Assembly: GCF_003937915.1 (NCBI RefSeq)
Contig: NZ_RHUM01000006.1
Span: 1 to 64,000 of the forward strand
DNA from: Erwinia sp. 198
Lineage (GTDB): Bacteria > Pseudomonadota > Gammaproteobacteria > Enterobacterales > Enterobacteriaceae
DNA: 64,000 nt
Direction of reading: 5' to 3'
A model generated the notes under the pieces. It searched no databases. It worked only from the letters and a program-made list of their open reading frames with translations, and was not told the DNA's origin. The position numbers and the translations under genes are program-made. Below are positions 57,872 through 64,000 of this stretch, piece after piece (position 1 is the stretch's first letter; every line of letters starts with the position of its first letter).

Positions 57872-60232
57872 TCAGAAAGAGCGCTGATAGGGCAGAATGC
57901 CCTGTCGCAGCATTTGCCCGGTGCCCAGACCATAGGATGAGCTCAGGCCGCGCAGCTCAATGTTGAACGAAATTTTGTTGTCGTACGTGCTGCTGTCGTT
58001 TTCCCAATTGGTGATTTTACGTTCATAGCCCAGACGAATAGCGTAGCAGCATGAGCTGTACTGGACGCCCAGCAGCTGATCGGCAGGCTGTTTGGCCTTG
58101 GTATCGTAATACCATGCGCCGACCACTGACCAGGCATCGGCGATTGGCCAGCTGGCCGTGGCGCCCACCTGCGAAATTCCCTGCTGGTAGCCAGGATTCT
58201 TAATCTGGCTCAGCGTCTGCTGAATATATTCGGGGCTGGTGTAGCGATAGTTCAGCTGCACCAGGCGATCGACATCCCGACGATATTCCAGCACGGCGTT
58301 GCCCTGAGAAACGTTATCGATACGGGTGTCGTACTGCACACCGCCACGCGCGCCCCAGCGATCGCTAATCTTCCAGTAGGTGTCGCCAGCCCAAACCAGG
58401 CTGCCGCGATCGTCGCTGTCTGCGTTCTCCAGTCCGGTACGGGCCGGAGTAAACGAGTAGATTTGACCAATGGAAGCGTTAAAACGTTCAACCAAATCGT
58501 TATCAAATATTCGTGTAGTGACGCCGCTGGTCAGCTGATTAGCGGAAGCGATGCGATCCAGGCCGCTATAGGTGCGATCGCGGAACAGACCGGTATAGTC
58601 GCTTTGCAGCAGCGTTGAGTCGTAAGCGCGTACGGTGCTCTGATCGCGATAGGGAAGATAAAGGTACTGCATACGCGGTTCCAGCGTCTGCGTGTAGCCT
58701 TCCGACCAGTCCATATTCCGATCGAATACCATCTTGCCGTCGACCTTAAACTGCGGCATAACGCGGTTTACGCTGCTTTTCAGCTGGTTGACTTTGTTGG
58801 TATCAACGTTGTTGTTGTAATACTCGACGTCATCCTGCTGATAGTGCGTCGCCAGCAGTTTCGCTTCGGTATTAAGGCTGCCCCAGCCGTTGGAAAGCGG
58901 CAGGTTGATAGTAGGCTCCAGGTGCAAACGCGTCGCATCCGGGTAATTATCGTTAACGTTGGTAAACTTCACCGCCTGCGCATAGAGATGCGTATCGAAC
59001 GGGCCGACGTTGTTCTGATAGTAGTTATAATCGAACTGCGGCTCGGCGCGGTAAACGTCGTTATTAGTCTGAGTGGAGAATATCTGGAACTGCTTGGTCG
59101 ACAGCGTCGCATCCCAGTTTTTCTCTGCGTAACCTACGCTGAATTTCTGCGTGACGTAGCCGTCGGTCGAGTCGCCGTAGGTGGAATCCAGATCGGTAAA
59201 GTAGTAAAGATCGCTGACCTTGGTGTAATCAACGTTAAAGCGCCAGTTCTGATCGTAGACGCCGGAGTGCCGCCAGAAGAAGAGCCAACGGTTAGAATCT
59301 TTGTCGTCGGTCATCCCGCGCGTGGCGGCATCTTTATTGTACTGGTCGTCGCTCGGCAGATAATCAAATTCAACCAGGCCCGCGCCCGCCTTGGTCAGGT
59401 AGCGGAATTCGTTCTGCCACTGCAGGCCGCGCTTGCTCATATAGTGCGGCGTGATGGTGGCATCAGCCTGCGGCGCGATATTCCAGTAGTAAGGCAGAAT
59501 AAATTCAAAGCCGTTGGAGCTGCCGAACTTCGCGTTGGGGATCAAAAAGCCCGAACGGCGGCGGTCGCCAATCGGTAGCTGAAGATAGGGGCTGTACAGC
59601 ACCGGCACCGCGCCGATCTTAAAGCGGGCGTTCCAGATTTCCGCTACCTGCTCTTCACGATCCTGGATCACCTGCGTACCAGCGACGCTCCAGCTGTTGT
59701 CGCCGGGCAGACAGGAGGTAAAGGTGCCGTTTTCGAGTATGGTATAGCGGTTTTCACCGCGCTGCTTCATCTGATCGCCGGTACCACGTCCCTGGCGGCC
59801 CACCATTTGATAGGTGCCGTTCCAGACGTTAGTGTCTTTGGTATTCAGATTCGACCAGGCTTTCGGCCCTTTCAGGATGACCTGATTGTCGTCGTATTGC
59901 ACATTACCCAGCGCGTCAACGGTGCGTACCGGCGTCGTCTGGCCCGGCTGCTGTCGCTGATGCAGCTGCACCTCGTCGGAAAGCAGACGGCTGTTGCCCT
60001 GGCGAATATCGACGTTGCCGTTGAACACCGCGTCGTCAGGGTAGTTGCCTTTCGCTTGATCCGCGTTGATAGTAACCGGCAGTTCATTGGTATTTTTACC
60101 CTGAATCAGAGGCCGGTTATAGCTCGGTACACCCAGCATACACTGCGAGGCGAGGTCATCTGCCAGACCCTGCTGGCTGTAGAGCGCTGAGCCGATAAGC
60201 GTGGCCAGCAAAGTAGGTAGTCGTTTTTTCAT
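57872..60232 (-). CDS. lptD: LPS-assembly protein LptD
   Basis: A 786-residue outer-membrane barrel that inserts lipopolysaccharide into the outer leaflet with LptE. The signal peptide ends at about residue 24 (ALYSQQGLA). The periplasmic OstA-like domain spans about 45-190 and the barrel fills the rest. The disulfide cysteines are visible: Cys31 (ASQCMLGV), one in FTSCLPGDN, and the paired Cys in [10 protein letters not shown]. The ATG at 60232 is the family start; the frame is open 12 codons further. surA follows in the same direction. Confidence 0.97.
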   Translation of the reverse strand: MKKRLPTLLATLIGSALYSQQGLADDLASQCMLGVPSYNRPLIQGKNTNELPVTINADQAKGNYPDDAVFNGNVDIRQGNSRLLSDEVQLHQRQQPGQTTPVRTVDALGNVQYDDNQVILKGPKAWSNLNTKDTNVWNGTYQMVGRQGRGTGDQMKQRGENRYTILENGTFTSCLPGDNSWSVAGTQVIQDREEQVAEIWNARFKIGAVPVLYSPYLQLPIGDRRRSGFLIPNAKFGSSNGFEFILPYYWNIAPQADATITPHYMSKRGLQWQNEFRYLTKAGAGLVEFDYLPSDDQYNKDAATRGMTDDKDSNRWLFFWRHSGVYDQNWRFNVDYTKVSDLYYFTDLDSTYGDSTDGYVTQKFSVGYAEKNWDATLSTKQFQIFSTQTNNDVYRAEPQFDYNYYQNNVGPFDTHLYAQAVKFTNVNDNYPDATRLHLEPTINLPLSNGWGSLNTEAKLLATHYQQDDVEYYNNNVDTNKVNQLKSSVNRVMPQFKVDGKMVFDRNMDWSEGYTQTLEPRMQYLYLPYRDQSTVRAYDSTLLQSDYTGLFRDRTYSGLDRIASANQLTSGVTTRIFDNDLVERFNASIGQIYSFTPARTGLENADSDDRGSLVWAGDTYWKISDRWGARGGVQYDTRIDNVSQGNAVLEYRRDVDRLVQLNYRYTSPEYIQQTLSQIKNPGYQQGISQVGATASWPIADAWSVVGAWYYDTKAKQPADQLLGVQYSSCCYAIRLGYERKITNWENDSSTYDNKISFNIELRGLSSSYGLGTGQMLRQGILPYQRSF

Positions 60233-60415
60233 ACGCGGTATCGAAAATTCCGTGATAGCTGGCATCATGCCGACAAACGGTCAGAGACTAACGCACTCAA
60301 CTGCGTTGCGCTAGTGTTATCCAGGCTGTTTGACCGCGTTGCCGTTAGGCTCAGAGATAAATGACGGGTATGATAATGCAATTTTTAGCCTTCAGCATGG
60401 CGAATTGAGGAGTAT

Positions 60416-61237
60416 ATGCGCTATTGGGGAAAAGTAATCGGGCTTGTGCTGGGTTTGTTAAGCGGCACCGGCTTTTGGGGACTGGCGATTGGCCTGCTCT
60501 TCGGGCATTTGGTTGATAAAGCGCGGGCGGTTCAGGGGCAGGGCTATTTTGCTAATCAGCAGACCCGTCAGGCGCTCTTTTTCAGCACCACCTTTCAGGT
60601 TATGGGCCATCTGACCAAGTCAAAAGGCCGCGTGACCGATGCGGACATCCAGATGGCGTCATTATTGATGGATCGTATGCAGCTGCACGGCGAGGCGAGA
60701 ACGGCCGCGCAGCAGGCTTTTCGCCAGGGGAAAGAGGGCAACTACCCGCTGCGCGATAAACTGCGGGAGTTGCGCAGCGCCTGCTTTGGCCGCTTCGATC
60801 TGATTAGGATGTTTCTGGAAATCCAGATTCAGGCCGCGTTTGCCGACGGCTCGCTCCATCCTAACGAACGTCAGGTGCTGTATGTTATCGCAGAGGAACT
60901 GGGGATTTCGCATGCGCAGTTCGATCAGTTTTTACGGATGATGCAGGGCGGTCAGCAGTTCGGCGGCGGGGGCTATCAGCACGGTGCGGGTTCGCAAGGC
61001 TATGCGCAGACGCAGCGCGGGCCAACGCTGGAAGATGCCTGTAGCGTACTGGGCGTGAAAAGCAGCGACGATGCGGCGACCATCAAGCGCGCGTATCGCA
61101 AACTGATGAGCGAACACCATCCTGATAAGCTGGTGGCCAAAGGGCTACCGCCGCAGATGATGGAGATGGCGAAGCAAAAAGCGCAGGAGATCCAGGCGGC
61201 TTACGATCTGATCAAGCGTGAAAAAGGGTTTAAATAA
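60416..61237 (+). CDS. djlA: Co-chaperone DjlA (membrane-anchored DnaJ-like)
   Basis: A 273-residue DnaK co-chaperone with an N-terminal membrane segment ([30 protein letters not shown]) and the J-domain at the C terminus. The HPD tripeptide is in [12 protein letters not shown] near residue 238. The TerB-like region lies between ([22 protein letters not shown]). It diverges from lptD as in E. coli and is followed by its terminator, then by the choline locus. Confidence 0.96.
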   Translation: MRYWGKVIGLVLGLLSGTGFWGLAIGLLFGHLVDKARAVQGQGYFANQQTRQALFFSTTFQVMGHLTKSKGRVTDADIQMASLLMDRMQLHGEARTAAQQAFRQGKEGNYPLRDKLRELRSACFGRFDLIRMFLEIQIQAAFADGSLHPNERQVLYVIAEELGISHAQFDQFLRMMQGGQQFGGGGYQHGAGSQGYAQTQRGPTLEDACSVLGVKSSDDAATIKRAYRKLMSEHHPDKLVAKGLPPQMMEMAKQKAQEIQAAYDLIKREKGFK

Positions 61238-61246
61238 TGTGTTAGC

Positions 61247-61276
61247 GGCCGACGAATCATTTTGTCGGCCTTTTTT
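61247..61276 (+). terminator. Terminator of djlA
   Basis: GGCCGAC / GTCGGCC stem and six T, 9 bases after the djlA stop. It separates djlA from the following SMR-cutC transcript. Confidence 0.92.
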
Positions 61277-61406
61277 CTTGCCGGATTTATTATTAATAAT
61301 CGTTTTAACATCCCGCTGATTTTTTATTAACGCTTTGTCTTTTACTCGTCCTTTCTTGTTATATCTGTCTGGCCATAATCATGCCGCACCCAGCCTGTGT
61401 GACATG

Positions 61407-61422
61407 TTGTTAATATAAACAA
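61407..61422. promoter_or_regulatory. Near-palindromic operator candidate upstream of SMR-cutC
   Basis: TTGTTAATATAAACAA is symmetric except at two positions. It sits in the 307-base A+T-rich gap (61238-61543), about 120 bases before the SMR start. A second inverted repeat, CCGGGTTT / AAACCCGG (61474-61481 and 61511-61518), lies in the presumed leader. Either could regulate the locus. Confidence 0.4.
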
Positions 61423-61543
61423 TGCAAATAATATACAGGCAGGGCGTACCTGGGGAAAAGGCAAGTGTTTATGCCGGGTTTATAAGTTCGTCACTATGAT
61501 AAAGAAAATAAAACCCGGAAATATCAGGGTGGTTTAATAAGAT

Positions 61544-61859
61544 ATGAATAAAGATAAATGTTTTCTTTTTCTCTGTATTGCTATCGTGGCTGAAATAACG
61601 GCCACCATGATGCTGGCGCTGTCTAAAGGCATGTCCGGGCTGCCATCGGCATTTACGGCGCTGGCCGCTTATGGGCTCTGCTGTTATTTCTTATCGCTGT
61701 CCCTGAAAAAATCTCGCTGGCCTGCGCCCTTTGGGCCGGGCTGGGCGTAGTCGTTATTAATTTGGTTGGAGTAGTGTTTATCAACATAAACTCGATAAGT
61801 ATTCCGTTCCGGGCATCGGGCTTATCGGTATTGGTTGCATTACCATGGGGGTCTTTTAA
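61544..61859 (+). pseudogene. SMR-family small multidrug transporter gene, two frameshifts
   Basis: The first 56 or so codons encode an EmrE-like start (FLFLCIAIVAEITATMMLALSKGMSG and ALAAYGLCCYFLSLSLKK). At the A-run near 61706-61711 there is one A fewer than the frame needs; the expected continuation ISLACALWAGLGVVVINLVGVVF is in another frame. A second one-base loss near 61789-61793 precedes the intact SMR C terminus PGIGLIGIGCITMGVF and stop at 61857-61859. Both shifts are single bases, so sequencing error cannot be excluded. The stop overlaps the next ATG in TAATG. Type II choline-utilisation clusters carry SMR genes beside cutC. Confidence 0.7.
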
Positions 61860-64000
61860 TGAAAAATATAAGCACACGGCTTCTTCCCCGCGCTGAGCGT
61901 CTGCGCGAGCGTTATTTACAGGCAAAGCCTTTTATTTCGGCAGCGCGTGCCAGAGCGGTCACGGAAATTTACCGTCGCTATCCGGGGATGCCGGCTATTT
62001 TATTACGCGCGATGGCTTTTCGTCATGCGTGCCGCACGGCGCCGCTGGTGATTGCAGAAGATGAGCTTATCATCAGTCATCCGGCAGGCGCGGCGCGCGG
62101 TGGCGAAGTGTCGCCAGAAATCGCCTGGCGCTGGGTGGCGGACGAGCTGGATACCATGTCCACCCGCGCGCAGGATCCCTATGAAATCAGCGAAGAGGTA
62201 AAGCGCGAACTGCGTGAAGAGATTTTCCCTTTCTGGCAGGGGCGGTCGCTGGATGAGGTGGCGGAAACCCGTCTGCGCCACGCCGGGCTGTGGGAATGGA
62301 GCACCGTCGAAGGCATTTGTGACTTAAGCATTAAAACGCAAAACGGCGGCGGCGATACCTGTCCGGGCTATGACATCATCCTGCTGAAAAAAGGCATGGG
62401 CGGCGTACGGCGGGAAGCACAGGCGGCGCTGGAACGGCTTTCGCCAGCCTGTCCCGACGATCGGGACAAGCGCTACTTCTATCAGGCGGTTATGGAAACC
62501 TGTCAGGGCGTGGTGGATTACGCCAATCGCTATGCCGATTATGCGCAGACGCTGGCTGAGCAGACGCCGGACGCGCAGCGCAAAGCGGAGCTGGAAAAAC
62601 TGGCCGCTATTTGCCGTCGCGTGCCGGAACAGCCGCCCGCCACCTTTTACGAAGCGCTACAGGCCATCTGGTTTGCGCAGTCGCTGTTTATTCTGGAAGA
62701 AAACCAGACCGGCATTTCGCTTGGCCGTGTCGATCAGTACCTGTGGCCGCTGCTAAAGGCCGATCTTGCCAGCGGCGAGCTGACAGAGGAACAGGCGGAA
62801 GAGCTGCTCTGCTGCTGGATGATCAAAATGTCCGAGTGCATGTGGATTTGCAGCGCCAGTTCCGCCATGTACTTTGCGGGCTACCAGCCCTTTGTCAATC
62901 TGGTGGTTGGCGGCCAGAAGCGCGAGGGCGGCGACGCAACTAATCCGCTTTCTATGCTGATTATGGACTGTTCGCGCAAGCTGAAAATTTATCAGCCAAG
63001 CCTCGCGGTGCGTATTCATAACCAGTCGCCGCAGCCTTTTATGCGCAAAATCGTCGAAGTGATCCGCGCCGGGATCGGTTTCCCTGCCTGTCACTTTGAC
63101 GACGCGCATATCAAAATGATGCTGCGTAAAGGCTTCGATTACGACGATGCCCGCGATTACTGCCTGATGGGCTGCGTAGAGCCGCAGCGTTCCGGCCGCA
63201 TCTATCAGTGGACGTCGGTTGGCTATACCACCTTTACCTGCGCTATTGAGCTGGCGCTCAATAACGGCAGAAGCGCCAGCGGTAGCCAGGTAGGGCCGCA
63301 GACCGGCGAAGCGGCCGCGCTGACCAGTCAGGAGGCCTTTGAAGAGGCGGTCAGACAACAGCTGCGCCATATTGTGAAACAGGCCGCAGAAGCCACGCTG
63401 ATCATGCAAAAGCTGCATAAAGAGCTGGCGCCCAAGCCGTTTATCTCCTGCCTGGTAGAAGGCTGTCTGGAGCAGGGCAAGGATGTGATGCACGGTGGCG
63501 CGGCGATCAACAACGGGCCGGGGCTGATCTGGACCGGAATGGCGGACTATGCCAACGCCATGATGGCGATGCGCGAGCTGGTTTATAAGCAGCAGATGGT
63601 CACGCCAGCGCAGATGGCGCAGGCGCTGCGTGATAATTTCGTCGGACACGAAACGCTGCGCAACGCCTGCCTGAACGTTGCCAAATTTGGTAATGATATT
63701 GAAGAGGTCGATCTGATAGCGCGCGATCTGATCCGCTTTATCGAAAGCGAACATCGTCGGTACTCAATGCTGTACGGCCCATTCACCCACGGGACACTCT
63801 CTATTTCTAACAATACGCCGTTTGGCCTGTCCACCGGCGCGCTGCCCAGCGGACGGCTGGCCGGTATGCCGCTTGCGGACGGTATCAGCCCTTCCCAGCA
63901 GACGGACTATGCAGGCCCAACGGCCATCATTAATTCCGTCGGCCGGATCAATGTCGAAGAGATGGAGATCGGCATGGTGCACAACTTTAAGCTGCTGCAC
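61859..64000 (+). CDS. cutC: Choline TMA-lyase CutC-like glycyl radical enzyme, N-terminal 714 codons
   Basis: An open frame through the window end; full CutC of this type has about 850 residues. The thiyl Cys is Cys439 with Glu441, Thr452 and Tyr456 in MGCVEPQRSGRIYQWTSVGY, which match the choline-binding residues spaced the same way in CutC (Cys489, Glu491, Thr502, Tyr506). GFPACHFDDAHIKMML is also a CutC feature. The glycyl radical motif lies beyond the window. The enzyme would cut choline to trimethylamine and acetaldehyde. It starts at the ATG overlapping the SMR stop. Other Cys-x-Glu glycyl radical lyases are the alternative, but the fingerprint favours choline. Confidence 0.82.
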   Translation, partial: MKNISTRLLPRAERLRERYLQAKPFISAARARAVTEIYRRYPGMPAILLRAMAFRHACRTAPLVIAEDELIISHPAGAARGGEVSPEIAWRWVADELDTMSTRAQDPYEISEEVKRELREEIFPFWQGRSLDEVAETRLRHAGLWEWSTVEGICDLSIKTQNGGGDTCPGYDIILLKKGMGGVRREAQAALERLSPACPDDRDKRYFYQAVMETCQGVVDYANRYADYAQTLAEQTPDAQRKAELEKLAAICRRVPEQPPATFYEALQAIWFAQSLFILEENQTGISLGRVDQYLWPLLKADLASGELTEEQAEELLCCWMIKMSECMWICSASSAMYFAGYQPFVNLVVGGQKREGGDATNPLSMLIMDCSRKLKIYQPSLAVRIHNQSPQPFMRKIVEVIRAGIGFPACHFDDAHIKMMLRKGFDYDDARDYCLMGCVEPQRSGRIYQWTSVGYTTFTCAIELALNNGRSASGSQVGPQTGEAAALTSQEAFEEAVRQQLRHIVKQAAEATLIMQKLHKELAPKPFISCLVEGCLEQGKDVMHGGAAINNGPGLIWTGMADYANAMMAMRELVYKQQMVTPAQMAQALRDNFVGHETLRNACLNVAKFGNDIEEVDLIARDLIRFIESEHRRYSMLYGPFTHGTLSISNNTPFGLSTGALPSGRLAGMPLADGISPSQQTDYAGPTAIINSVGRINVEEMEIGMVHNFKLLH

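Noticed and set aside
60233-60415. Sigma-E promoter before lptD
   Set aside because: A TCTGA element is present, but no GAACTT-like -35 at the right distance could be found.

Overview
The window is a chromosomal segment of an Enterobacterales bacterium. Gene content and protein sequences match the enteric core closely. The mix of enteric core genes with an hpx purine cluster suggests Erwiniaceae (Pantoea/Mixta/Erwinia type), but that assignment is inference.

Layout. 1-580: end of an rRNA operon with a duplicated 5S gene (5S, tRNA-Thr, 5S, tRNA-Asp) and its terminator. 660-7715: a conserved block, yafC, yafD, mltD, gloB, yafS, rnhA, dnaQ and a second tRNA-Asp, with a decayed cyclase-family gene between yafD and mltD. 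7780-11945: fructose-6-phosphate aldolase beside a glycyl radical enzyme and its activase. 12150-16235: allantoin module (permease hpxC, GntR regulator hpxS, allantoin racemase hpxA, allantoinase hpxB). 16297-21426: an A+T-rich five-gene operon (AsnRS-like catalytic core, asparagine-oxygenase-like enzyme, ATP-grasp ligase, MFS exporter, Asp/Glu-type racemase) that sits inside the purine cluster. It looks like a compact pathway for an amino-acid-derived small molecule that I cannot match to a described product. 22315-25882: hpxZYXW. 26058-34795: hpxU, then a long operon with a polar amino-acid type ABC importer, hpxJ, hpxK, OHCU decarboxylase, HIU hydrolase and a urate-type permease. 34893-41191: a beta-glucoside PTS operon with its PRD regulator, plus a secreted histidine phosphatase. 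41226-45212: methionine salvage (yafV, mtnE, divergent mtnBCD) with tandem MetJ boxes. 45428-61237: core genes dapB, carAB, a class A acid phosphatase, a LysE-type exporter, folA, and lptD-surA-pdxA-rsmA-apaG-apaH, then djlA. 61544-end: a frameshifted SMR transporter and the first 714 codons of a choline TMA-lyase (CutC) type glycyl radical enzyme, probably the edge of a choline-utilisation locus that continues past the window.

How it fits together. The hpx genes would import allantoin, allantoate-like compounds and urate and release their nitrogen. Sequence-level sigma-54 promoters and one NtrC-type palindrome tie this to nitrogen limitation. The methionine salvage genes share a MetJ-controlled divergent promoter, and carAB carries ARG boxes and RutR- and PurR-like sites. 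Most promising for new biology are the 16.3-21.4 kb operon, the sigma-54 layout of the hpx operons, the cut locus edge with its broken SMR gene, a 28-codon membrane-peptide ORF after yafV, and a GH1 enzyme lacking the usual Asn before its acid/base Glu.
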